64,000 bases of DNA from Zygaena filipendulae. Taxonomy: Eukaryota > Arthropoda > Insecta > Lepidoptera > Zygaenidae. The stretch is from NCBI GenBank assembly GCA_907165275.2, contig OU015666.1:8834001-8898000 (forward strand). Reading direction: 5' to 3'. The notes under the pieces were generated by a model. It was not told where the DNA came from. It saw nothing but the letters and a program-made list of their open reading frames with translations, and searched no databases. Shown one piece after another: positions 11,288 through 42,811 of the stretch (positions within the stretch are counted from its first letter, which is position 1; every line of letters starts with the position of its first letter). A program made the position numbers and the translations under genes.

Positions 11288-12777
11288 ACATTACCAACTG
11301 AACCGGTAGGTTTCATAAATTTTCTTAAAATTTTCTAGGGTTGCTGTTATTAACTTGTCTCTTCACCCCAACGGTGCTAAATTGCTTCAAATGATCTAGA
11401 TGACGAGGCTATTGTGTGAGGGACTTTCAGCTTTATGCTTTCAAGAAGATGAGCAGACTTGAATTTATTCTTGCAAAATCAGCTCGAAACATGATAATAT
11501 AACTTCTTGCGCACATAAAAAACCGTCACCACTCACAGTGAAAATTCATGTCCGAAACAGCACCTGCACAACAAAATCCACTTTTATAACAGATTTTTAT
11601 TGACACAAAACTCAAAATAAATGATGAAATCTTCGATTCCCGCTATAAACTTCGATTCACACAAAAATAGAAAAAAAAAACAATAGATTTTGGGGGTCCC
11701 CATACGTAGAACTGAAACTCAAAAAAAATTTTTTCATCAAACCCACACTTGTGGGGTCTCTATGGATAGATCTTTAAAAATGATATTGCGGTTTCTATTA
11801 TAATTTTTTTCTAAACTGAATAGTTTGCGTGAGAGACACTTCCAAAGTGGTAAAATGTGTATCCCCCCTGTAATTTCTAAAATAAGAGAATGATAAACCT
11901 AAAAAAAAATATATGATGTACATTACCATGCAGACTTCCGCCGAAAATTGTTTTGAACGAGATCTAGTAAGTAGTTTTTTTTTAATACGTCATAAATCGT
12001 AAACCGCAAAAAAAAAAAATCATCGATCAAAGTTACAGCGAACTACAAGGACTTTTATATTATGTTACTTGTTGCTACGGAACCCTTCATGAGCGAGTCC
12101 GACTCGCACTTGGCCGCTTTTTTTTTAACGGGTTAAACTTAAGTACCTACCTACCGGGTTGATCCATGCCATCTATGATCCCAATCCCATTTAAATTGTT
12201 TTCGAATTCCATTTTTCTAAATCAGTTTTCGAAGAAAGCAAACAAAACTCGGTTAACCTACCTACAGTACCTACTAATATAAATGCGAATGCGAGCTTGT
12301 TTGGTACGCTTTCACGTCATTTTTATAATCAGTGGCGCCAGTTTAACCCTTGTGAGCGCCTTACCTTAGTACCTAATTAGGTACCTATACACAAAATTAT
12401 TATTATTTCTTCAACAAAGTTTACCTACTTCAGAAGTTTGTTTCCATGTAGGTACCGACTTACGTGCTTTTGTTTCTGGATGTATAAATTAAAAAAATAA
12501 ACTGAGTAACGGTGATGTCGGCTGTCGCAACTTTCATACTTCAGAAAAAATGTATGGATTGTGTCCTAGTTGAAATGGTGGCATTCGGTCTTCTCACCCT
12601 ATAGTCTCTGGCAATGTCAGTCAGTTAGCGGTAAAAATTTTGGCGCCTAGTTCAATAATTCAATTGAAAGAAAAATTAATTGTTGTTGTGTTATTATTTG
12701 TTAATTTAATAGTATTTAAGTGTTTTTTTTTTAGTTCAGTACGTTTATTTTGTCTTGTAAGTGAACCGTCGAATAAG

Positions 12778-12874
12778 ATGTCTTATAAAACATGTGAATT
12801 TGCGGAGTAATATCGAAGAATGAAAATGGTGTAAAAAGGACTTTTATTTCAAGATTTCCTCTTGATCCATTCCG
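12778..12874 (+). pseudogene. Possible THAP-domain exon remnant
   Basis: An ATG at 12778 opens MSYKTCEFAE then TAA. In another frame the next stretch reads TFISRFPLDPFR before a GTACGT donor. The Cys-containing start and the F-x-x-FP-x-D-P core resemble the first exon of a THAP zinc-finger domain. The stop and frame shift suggest a dead copy. The match is short and could be chance. Confidence 0.3.
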
Positions 12875-13672
12875 GTACGTAAATTTTATTCAATTTATAG
12901 TTGTTTTTATTCTTATTCAGTGCTTGAAATAACAAAAATACTGCTTTGAAAATTTATTATGTGATTTGAAAGAATATGTGAATAGTGCGGAAAATACCTA
13001 TACCAACTTTTTTACAGATATCGATAAATCCATTTTTTTGTTTTAGGTGCAAAAGTTAGGTAAAGGCTACCGGTAAAAAAGATTTGACTTATTTACCAAT
13101 CGAACAACTCCATCAATTATAATAGAGCAGTTGAATGCAGATAAAAATAAAATAGTTCAATTGAGTTAGAAAAAATAAGTCAAAGTCAATAAGTAAGTAT
13201 ATTTTATTCGTGCTGTATTTACCGGGCGACCATGTGATAATTCTGATAATAATAGAAATAGTTTTAAACTATGGGCAAAGTTGTATGTTTAAGTGTTCTC
13301 CCTGAGCTGGACCCTTGATTTACTGCAAGAATCAGTTGCTTACCCAGGAGTCAGGGTGCATAAAATTGCAGCTTGCCAATAATAATTATAAATCTAACGA
13401 TTTGTTTATGCTACATTGTCATTCGATTTTATTTTCTTGAATTTAGTGTTCTTTAATTTATTCCAGTAATCGAGTGACCGGTTGACAAAAACAAACCTTT
13501 GGAAAACAACTGCTGCGCACCTACGCACAGAAAGAAAAAACGTGACCCGTATTAGTCCAGTGGTCTACTTGACCACGTTTCACAAGACGGTGTTTCAATA
13601 AATACAAAAAAATACCTTTTTCAAATAAATGTTGTATCTCACTCCCAACCAGCTACTTTCCTTATTTGAGGC

Positions 13673-13760
13673 AGCTGAAAAAGGCACCAATGATGGCTTA
13701 GATACATTAAGTACTTAACCGACAGCAATTAAGCCATCATAGGTGCTTTTTTCCGTAGCT
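13673..13760. ncRNA. Pre-miRNA-like hairpin candidate
   Basis: An 88-nt segment folds into an imperfect stem of about 30 bp. AGCT, AAAAA, GCACC and ATGATGGCTTA on the left arm match the reverse complement of the right arm, with small bulges and a loop of about 28 nt. Size and shape suit a microRNA precursor, but I recognise no known seed. A foldback transposon fragment is the main alternative. Confidence 0.35.
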
Positions 13761-13802
13761 ATAAAATAAAAAAACTATAGAACCGTAGTATTCCTGATTT
13801 TT

Positions 13803-13816
13803 TATCGATATCGATA
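13803..13816. promoter_or_regulatory. Overlapping DRE (TATCGATA) motifs
   Basis: TATCGATA occurs at 13803-13810 and again at 13809-13816, about 300 bp upstream of the NAXD start. In Drosophila this palindrome is the DREF site typical of housekeeping promoters. Use in this gene is inferred. Confidence 0.35.
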
Positions 13817-14112
13817 AATCGACCATTCGCTATATTATATAAGCAGAACAGCACTATTCTTGTGGGAATCCGCCATGATTGATTGGGCGAAAATTTTGAC
13901 AATTCGCGTCATTCCATTTCACAGTATGGGAGTCCCATATCGTAGTGATTATATGATCTTTGATATTTTGTTAAAAGACATTGACATTTAAAATACGCAC
14001 ATAGTGGTTATATTCTCTTTGATCCTAGTTCATACGTGTCCCTGGTAGGTATTGGGATTATTATTGCGATTAGGTACTTATAATTATTTAATATTTTTTA
14101 AGTCAGTAAAAC

Positions 14113-15221
14113 ATGAAGGAATTCAGGATTATATGTTTTTTGTGGTCGTTTTGCATTATATTAAGCTCATTCAATATTAGTTGCACAGAAATTAATAAAT
14201 GTTCAACTGTCGATCAATTTCAATCTAATAGTTTAGATATTTTAAGTGTAAAAATTATTCCACCCCTAGAAGGTAAAATAAAAGGAGATGCTGGTAAAAT
14301 TGGTGTTATAGGGGGCTCATTGGAATATACAGGGGCACCCTATTTTGCAGCAATATCAGCACTTAAGGTAGAGGTCAAATAAACGTAACTAAAACCAAAC
14401 GTAAACATAAAAGTTTGTCTATATTATGACAAATGACATAAAGTACCTACCTACCTAATTTATAATTTCAGGTCGGAGCAGATTTGGTTTACGTAATAAC
14501 AACTGAGAGTGCTGCGCCAGTAATTAAATCTTACAGTCCTGATCTAATAGTATATCCATTTTTAAATTCAATTTTGGGACTCAAAATTAACTCATTATTA
14601 TCAAAGATGGATGTGATTGTCATTGGCCCTGGTTTGGGTCGAGACGATTCAAAAATAAAATTATTTTACGATATAATAGATACTTGCAAAGTTATGAAAA
14701 AGCCTCTTATTATTGATGCTGATGGACTATATGCAGTATCAAAAAATATGTCAATTTTAAATAGCTACCCCACACCAGGTGTCATACTAACTCCTAACAG
14801 TCGAGAATATGAAAAATTGATTAAAAACTTGCCCAGTAACACTACGTTAACTAATTATTGGGGAGAAAATGTTTCTGTTTTAATAAAAGGCCATGAAGAT
14901 AAATACGAATCAAATAATTCCACATTCAATTGGTCTTTAACACACGGTGGATCAGGGCGACGCGCTGGTGGACAAGGTGATATTTTGGCTGGTGCATTGG
15001 GTACATTTTTAAACTGGACTCTAAAATCACCTCTAACTGCTGGATGTGAACACACAAAGAGCTCAGTACACTTTGCTCAAAGTTTGGCGACATATGCAGC
15101 AGCAAAATTCACTAGAACATGTAATGCAAAGAGCTTTTTAAAACATGGTCGGAGCATGACAGCTTCAGATATGATAAACGAAATACATTCATCTTTTGAT
15201 GAGGTGTTTTCACAAGATTGA
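14113..15221 (+). CDS. NAXD: ATP-dependent (S)-NAD(P)H-hydrate dehydratase
   Basis: Two exons, 14113-14367 and 14472-15221, joined in phase 0 (ALK then VGADL), give 334 residues. This is the YjeF C-terminal ribokinase-like enzyme that converts NADHX and NADPHX back to NADH and NADPH, usually paired with the NAXE epimerase. Visible motifs are [12 protein letters not shown] with YTGAPYFAA near the N end, GPGLGRDD at 137-144, DADGLY at 167-172, [10 protein letters not shown] at about 192, and [18 protein letters not shown] at 243-259, where D255 is the expected catalytic Asp. Residues 1-25 are hydrophobic and end near a Cys, which fits a signal or organelle-targeting sequence. Unlike its neighbours the coding sequence is AT-rich. 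A polyadenylation signal follows at 15258. Confidence 0.95.
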
Positions 15222-16004
15222 ATATCTCATTATATTTTTTCTTGTATAAAAAATTAAAATAAATTGTTGTTAGGTAGGTACCTAAATTATTGTTTTCCTT
15301 TTTTGCTAGCTGTTACCGTTGACCCAAAAATAATACCAAAGGATAATACAACTTACATTGCCGAGTTTAGACCCATTGCACGCAATGCGGGTAAAATCTC
15401 GAATTTTTAACCCAAAAAGGAGGAGGTCTTCTTTTTTAATTTTATTGTCTTGCCTCAGCTCAGAAGAATAATTGTTCTGAGTGCCTCAGCCTAGAGCCAT
15501 CGAAATTCGAAATAATATGAGTATAGGTAGGTACTCTTCTTCTTCTTCTTTTGCTAATGACTATGTTTCTTAATAATAAAAATCTCTTTATCTACTTCTT
15601 CAATTATGGCGAAACGCCAATGACAATGTTAGATTGTACCCCAAGTTAAAACATGGCTCTCTTGAAAGCCAGTTTCCTGCTCAGGGTCCAAAATAGATGC
15701 TGAAAAGTGACTGAAATAACGAAGACAAAGTAAACGTGACACGCGCGTTTTCGGTACGGCTTTCACTCGTCATCAGGTAGGTACTCAAAATGGAAATGAA
15801 AAACTTCGTCTGTCAAGTGTCAAGTCACAAGTGTCAACTGTCAACTTATACTCAAAGTCAAAAGTCAAATGTGTAATGTCGATTCTCGGGATCAAAATAT
15901 TTTGTGTAATACCTAGGTACTTACCTAATTTTATTTAGGAAATTAAATTAGCAGCAGTAGAACTGCGAAGGCGTTTAATGGATTGAGCGTGAAAAACTCC
16001 CAGA
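15222..16004. other. Intergenic spacer, NAXD 3' region and FAM91A1 5' region
   Basis: Holds the NAXD poly(A) signal and a TCTTCT run near 15536. A run of short TGTCAA/AGTCAA repeats spans about 15807-15870. No gene is seen. The FAM91A1 promoter should be here. Confidence 0.5.
15258..15263 (+). terminator. NAXD polyadenylation signal
   Basis: AATAAA lies 37 bases after the NAXD stop codon in AT-rich sequence. Confidence 0.6.
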
Positions 16005-36852
<20,848 letters not shown>

Positions 36853-39141
36853 TCGACGCAACTGCGGCCGTCGATGTTATTATAACATGTATTTTATATA
36901 GAGATTTTATATTATTTCAATTGAAGATATTGTTATACGTCTTGCCAATGCCACGGGTTTACATTTCATAGACTACCAAAGAAGCAAAATTTATCGATTG
37001 AAGATTCTTCGCACATAACATACTTTATGTAGGAAGACCATAATAGTAGATTAGTAGCCAAGGGCTGTAAGGCATCAGTTGCAGCGCGAGATATATAGTT
37101 CGAGGGTGCAATTGATGCTTACACCTGAGCTAACTACTCTGCTTTACATCTCGATTGTGAGGTAAGTAGAAAAAAACCGGCATTACAAGAATAATAGTAG
37201 ATTTTTTAATTTTTTTTTTCGAGAACGAAATGAGCTTCGCCGCTCGATATTAAAAATTGATGACTATTAACTCATACGAAGACAAGGCTAAATAGCGAAG
37301 CGACCTCTTTTGTCATTGGGCTGAATGCATGATGCCTATTGCCAGTATGATGGTTAGATCTACGCGAACTTTTTGAAAGAGTGAAGAGTGTTTTTTTAAA
37401 TTACTTACCGCCCTAGGGCTTTTCTAGTTACATTATTACCCTAGAGCGTTAATTGGTCACCTACAAGCCCCATTTTGGGGTAATAAGGACCTACTTACCG
37501 AATATGAGAGATGTAAAGGGAATTTTTAAGTCTTACAACGAAGCTAAAAAACATATTTTGTTTTAGTTATAATAACTTGATGCTGGCCAATTGCAGTAAG
37601 TGCTAAAGTTGGAAAAGAAAAAGAAAGAAATTTTACTTAACAGAGTATAGAAGAGGACAAATTTTTATCCCTGAATTTCCACGGAAACTTTGAAATTTAC
37701 GGGTGCTAGTGATATTCGACAAAAGTTCGCAAGTATCTGTTGTGTGCGAAGGTTCTCATTCAATACAAAGATTAATTACAGTTACAGTGCGATGAATTAA
37801 GAAATATGTAAATTTATTTTATTTGTAAATAGAAAGTAATAATTATTATTGTTTTCCTAATCAGTCAATTAATAAAATTAATATTGTGTGAACGACTAAA
37901 AATAATGTACCTTTAAGGCCTTTTGCACATTATAAGAAAGTTTCTTGTGTCTTTTAAGAAGTGTCTTATAAGACATCCAGTCGCTTTGATTGTTATAATA
38001 TGGGACCGTACATATAACAAGAAATGTCGGATAAGACACGCGCATAGTAATTTTTGTTGGATGCATGTAAGACTAGAATTTTTTTTAAAATGTGCAAAAG
38101 ACCTAATAGTCATCACGTGCGTCTACAGTTAGAAGAGAAAAATGGAAACGCTTTTGACAGACATCAAATCTTATAGCAACAGTAATAACGCTCAAAGATG
38201 GCAAAGATGTAGTTTATATAGCAAAGTTAATACGATTTTTTTTATTTTTGACATAGATCCGTCCTCATCTAATGGCTTATTACAAAATGTACCGATATAC
38301 ATAGTTTTTAATTTGCCAACAGTTTACAGAGACTTTACAATTTGACTTTTATGTAACCGAATATGATCTTTATGCCTGTGGAATAGAGTTTACACCTGCA
38401 ATATGTTTCGGACATTTATGATTTACACCTAAATGATAATGTTACTATTTAATTTCATATTAATTCGACTTTAACATTAGCAATACAGAAATTAGAAATT
38501 ATTTACATTTTTCTGTTTTTCATACTTATGTTATCATTAATTGATTCTGTTGATGTGCCGTGTCGATTAATAAAGCCGTTGTAAATAAATGTTTTTATAT
38601 TTTGGTAATTCCAGTTCAAATGCATAATGCATAATACTTGCATGAAATTTATAATAAGAAATTGTGTCAATATTTCAAAAATAAAGGATTATCGTGAAAG
38701 ATTAACTAAAAAAATTATCAATAGTTTCCAGAATATTCAACTTTTAATTTTGTGAAACGGAACGTTGCAACGAAACACCAATCACAGCCACGACGATGTC
38801 ACTTATTTTTTAAGGAAACATTTACCTCTTTCAGAGAAGGCATGTCTGGTCACGTGACCCCATTTTGAATTTCCCGCGTTTCAAAAGGTGCGGCAGTCAT
38901 AAAGCTGAAAATGTTGAGCTATGTCGCTCGTCGCTCGTTTTTTATGAGGTTTCGTTTGGAGCGACGTATGTTCTCTTATACGTCTGTGGCAGCGATAAAT
39001 CGATGTGGCGACAAAGCTGAAAATGTTCAGCTTTGTCGCTGCCCGCCGCGCTGGGACGCTGGTATTTGGGAAATGGCGTGAGTGCGTGAGTTGACTTCTG
39101 GTGCTGCAACGATTTATTTAATTTATTTATCTAGGTAAACA
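36853..39141. other. FAM91A1 3' region and spacer
   Basis: Starts with the FAM91A1 3' UTR; candidate poly(A) signals are near 37871 and at 38569. A Helitron fragment lies at 37645-37710. 38617-38847 is an inverted partial copy of the MITE at 47544-48196. No intact gene is seen. Confidence 0.5.
38569..38574 (+). terminator. Candidate polyadenylation signal
   Basis: AATAAA in GATTAATAAAGCC, followed by GTAAATAAATG and a T-rich stretch. It may end the longest FAM91A1 3' UTR, about 1.7 kb after the stop codon; a nearer site is possible. Confidence 0.35.
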
Positions 39142-40081
39142 ATGGATTCAGACGAGGTAAATATATTAAAACATTTAATTAAAGAATCATAAACGTTTAA
39201 ACGATAATTTTGTTTCCTCATTGTACAGTTTTATCAAGATTAAAGTGTATGTTAATTTCGAACCACCTTTTTGTTACCTAGCAGTTTTGTTGTCATTAAG
39301 TAATTAAGTATAATAATATAGGAAAGTTAATTTGATTAGCCAAAGATAACTTGAATGTGAAAACCTCGTGAAAACTAGCAGAGTTATAAATTTCAGGATT
39401 ATCTACAGAACTTACGACTTTATGTCTTATTTCATGTACAACAAGCAGTGATGTCAGCCGGCATATCGATGAGAAAGAGGAGCGTGACGTAGATGTAGAC
39501 GAAAGTGTTTACGAACACGATAATGAGGAAGGTAACCAATTCAACTCAATTCTAACATATTTTCAAAATTTTGTCGACATTTTTATCCTACTAATATTAT
39601 AAATCTGAAAGTGTGGATGTTTGGGTGTTTGTTACTCAATCACGCAAAAACGGCTGAACGGATTTGGATGAAATTTGGCATGCACGTGTGGCATAATATA
39701 CGCAGGGGTAAAGAGGTCATAGGGTACTTTTTATGCCGGAATTATCGCGGGTGAAACCGCGGGGCACAGCTAGTTTTTAATAAGAATTATCATTGTAATT
39801 GGGTTTAAAAAATTCAGGTATTCAGTCGAAGTGAGAAGATAAGAAGACGTTCCATTAGAGAGAAGAAGTGAATGAGTCAATGGTTGTTCTGAACCATATT
39901 GCCGATGCAATTTCCTGAGCCTGAACCACCTCCACCACCACAAATGGATGATGTCGATGGATTCCTACTTGGGGTGGGTTTTAACTTGCGACGATTACCA
40001 CCGTCGGAAAGAATGGAAACTGTCATAGAGATTTTGAATTTGGTGCTAAAAAAATGTCAGAGATTTGCATCAGACACTTAA
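39142..40081 (+). pseudogene. BESS-motif gene, partial or decayed
   Basis: The last segment (about 39893-40081) encodes PEPEPPPPPQMDDVDGFLLG then VGFNLRRLPPSERMETVIEI and LNLVLKKC. This looks like a BESS motif, the C-terminal interaction element of MADF-BESS transcription regulators. Upstream pieces include ATGGATTCAGACGAG with a GTAAAT donor at 39157. An acidic segment at about 39415-39532 (VSRHIDEKEERDVDVDE) ends in a GTAACC donor. A Helitron sits between (39586-39773). The pieces do not join in one frame, a TGA precedes the BESS segment, and no MADF domain is seen. It is either dead or missing exons I could not find. Confidence 0.45.
39586..39773 (+). mobile_element. Helitron-like Lep1-type element, full length
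   Basis: TCCTACTAATATTATAAATC at the start; ATCGCGGGTGAAACCGCGG then GGCACAGCTAG at the end. It is among the cleanest copies in the window, about 188 bp long. Confidence 0.88.
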
Positions 40082-40162
40082 TTTGTTAACTGGATCTTCT
40101 TGTTTTGTTTAACGAATTATTTGTATAAATTGTTCCGTCATTAAGACAAAGTTCTATTTTTT

Positions 40163-40641
40163 AAGATTGTGATAATTAGTAAAGAACTGAAGATACAAAA
40201 CTATTCATGTTGACTAGATTCATAATATGATTGTTAAATCAGTAAACGTTGTAAGAGTGTGATAATTATTTATAAAAGAACTGAAGATACAAAAACTTTA
40301 TGTTAACTAGATTCATAATATATGATTATTAAATTAATAAACTTTTTGAGATTGTGATAAAAACAAAAGAACTGAAGATACAAAAACTATTCATGTTGAC
40401 TGGATTCATATGTTTGTTAAATCAATAAACCTTTTAAGATTGTGATAATTATACATAAAAGAACTGAAGATACAAAAACTTCATGTGGACTAGATTCATA
40501 ATATATGTTTGTTAAATCAATAAACCTTTTAAGATTGTGATAATTATATATAAAAGAACTGAAGATACAAAAACTTGATGTGGAATAGATTCATAATATA
40601 TTATGATTGTTAAATCAACCAACTTTTTAAGATTGTGATAA
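40163..40641 (+). repeat. Tandem array of a 3'-UTR-like unit with poly(A) signals
   Basis: Unit starts at 40163, 40253, 40348, 40436, 40531 and about 40629, so the period is 88-98 bp. Each unit reads AAGATTGTGATAATTA, AAAAGAACTGAAGATACAAA, CTAGATTCATAATAT and, in most, AATCAATAAACCTTTT. It begins about 80 bp after the BESS stop codon, so the multiplied unit looks like that gene's 3' end. The last unit is cut by a Helitron. Confidence 0.85.
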
Positions 40642-40842
40642 TCTATACTAATATTATAAAGAGGAAAGATTTGATTTTTTGTTTGTTTGTTACGATTTAA
40701 CTCCAAAACTACTAGACCGATTTCAAAAATTCTTTCACCATTAGGAAGCTACATTATCCCTGAGTAACATAGGCTATATTGTAATCCGGGATTCCCGCGG
40801 GAACTCTGAATTATCGCGGGTGAAACTGCGCGGGACAGCTAG
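40642..40842 (+). mobile_element. Helitron-like Lep1-type element, full length
   Basis: TCTATACTAATATTATAAAG to ATCGCGGGTGAAACTGCGCG and GGACAGCTAG. It is inserted in the last unit of the tandem array before it. Confidence 0.85.
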
Positions 40843-41249
40843 TTTAGGTGAGGTAGGTAGACATTAGTCTAGACTTATTAATTTAGTTAATATTAACTTA
40901 GGTAGGTACTTAGGGTAGATACCACTCGGTCTTCTTTTACCCCAATGGGGAAGGCAAAGGAAACTAAGTCCATACAGCCAATTCAGTAGTAATTTTCTCT
41001 TCTGAAGTATTTACATTGAAATGCATTGGTGAGTCTTTGTCAGTTCACTTGTTTTTTTTTTAATAATTGTAGGGCCTTGGGTACGTGCTCTTTAGAGCCT
41101 AAACTACCATGAGTGAAAGTTTACAATCGATCCACGCGTGAGACATTGCTTTCTAAACACTGTTGTGTCTGCGATGAAGAGAATTGTAATGAGTATTGAA
41201 ATATTTTGGGGCACTGTTATAAAAGTCAATGGAAATATTTACAAATTAA

Positions 41250-41458
41250 TCCTACTAATATTATAAATGCAAAAGTGAGGTTGTTTGTTTGTTTGTTACG
41301 CTTTCACGGCTTAACCGATCATCACATTGTCAGGGGTAAAGACAAGGACATAGGCTACTATTTATCCCGGAATTTCCACGGGAACTCTAAAATTAACTCA
41401 GAAGAAACTACATTGATATTTCGCATACTACGCGGATGAAACCGCGGGGAACAGCTAT
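41250..41458 (+). mobile_element. Helitron-like Lep1-type element
   Basis: TCCTACTAATATTATAAATG start and GCGGATGAAACCGCGGGG then AACAGCTA end. There is a duplicated, degraded segment before the final hairpin. Confidence 0.8.
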
Positions 41459-41490
41459 TGTAAAGATTAGGCTCGTACTATAGTTAGGTA

Positions 41491-41880
41491 TTCTAGAACC
41501 AGAAGGCAAAAATTCCTGGGATTAGTGGCACTAGAAGGCACAACTAAAATAATTAATTTGTTCAAAAAAAATCTCAGTTCCGAGCCATGGTTGGGTCGTA
41601 TTCTTGTAAGTTGTAACTCCAGAACCAGAATGCACACTTTCCTAGGACTGGTGGCACTAAAAGGCACAATTAAAATGTAATCTTGCAACAAAAAATCTCC
41701 GTTCCGTATCGTAATCGGGCCAGAAACTAGGATTCCCTGCAGCCCGACCACAATCGTACTCTTGTAACTCCAGAACGAGAAGACACAAATTCCTGGAATT
41801 AGTGGCACAAAAGGGAACAATAAAAATAATGAATTTGTGCCAGCGTAAAAACTCTGTTCCATACCGTGGTCCGGCCAGGA
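41491..41880. repeat. Satellite-like tandem repeat, three long units
   Basis: Units beginning near 41491, 41618 and 41769 share CCAGAACCAGAAGGCA-like starts, ATTCCTGGGATTAGTGGCAC, AAAGGCACAA and a CTC-GTTCC-GA-like end. The period is 127-151 bp with clear divergence. Confidence 0.7.
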
Positions 41881-42134
41881 ACCATCAACACACAGTACAC
41901 TGATTTTGCTGCCAGCGACTTATCGCTACTTTTTTTAGTCGCGGGAAATTCAAAATAGGTTCACGTAACCAGACATGTCGCTGCAAACGAGCGTCGAGCG
42001 GCTTCCATGAGGTTGCACCGGGGTGTTTTTGACGCGGCGACAATCATGTCACGTGACCAAATGGGACCAGATTTTGTGTGTTCTGTGGATTTATCGCTGC
42101 AAACGAGCGTCGAGCGGCTGCATGAGGTTACACC

Positions 42135-42329
42135 TTAATGATTACTTAGTTAAGTATAGATTTTTAAAACAAAATTGCCGCAATCAGAGACGTTCAATAA
42201 ATTAATGTTAATTGGCATTTAATGAGTTGTAACTTAATTAGTTAAATGCCAATTAACATTAATTTATTAAACTTGTTTGATTGCGGCAGTTTGGTTTTAA
42301 AAATCTATACTTAACTAAGTAATCATTAA
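42135..42329. repeat. 195-bp near-perfect hairpin
   Basis: Arms of about 85 bp. The left starts TTAATGATTACTTAGTTAAG and runs through GCCGCAATCA to TTAATTGGCATTTA; the right is its complement and ends CTTAACTAAGTAATCATTAA. The loop is about 20 nt. It sits right after the second of two direct repeats (about 41960 and 42093) that share GCTGCAAACGAGCGTCGAGC. It could be a foldback MITE or a source of hairpin RNA. Confidence 0.85.
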
Positions 42330-42811
42330 AGTCGACTCTGAGTACGGCCGTAACTCTCTTTTTTTATTTCCAAAAAAACACTTGTTCATTTTCTGCTACT
42401 TGATTTTTTCCGTTTATCTGATCCCAGAAAGGCGAAGGAACTTGGGTACTATCTGCACTAAAACGTAGTGATCACAAATTAACTAGACATATGTCTAGTA
42501 GTGATTACCTTCTCTCTGATCTGCACGCATCACGCGAAAGCAGTACTTTTTGAGAGTGCTCGATTGTGCGAAGACGTTGTTCATGACACTAGCGAAATTT
42601 TACATTATTTTACGATTTATCACATAAAAAAATATACAGTTGACACTTGACAGTGACACTTGACGTGACGTTCATTTCATCAAATCAAAAAGCTAAAAAA
42701 TTGTTGAGTTGGTTGGTAAGCGAAATTGCAGATTAATAAAATTATCAGCCGGTTAATCGGTTGGTTATAATTTCAACTCTGGCTTTGTCGAAAAAGATAA
42801 ATTTACCTCTA

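Larger units (their letters stand above)
10897..14112. other. Divergent intergenic region between muskelin and NAXD
   Basis: These 3.2 kb hold the MITE at 11000-11287, a dispersed repeat tail at about 11590-12126 that ends GAGTCCGACTCGCACTTGG and CCGC plus T-run, a THAP-like remnant at 12778-12874, a hairpin at 13673-13760 and overlapping DRE motifs at 13803-13816. I see no intact gene. Both promoters must lie here, but no core element can be assigned with confidence. Confidence 0.6.
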
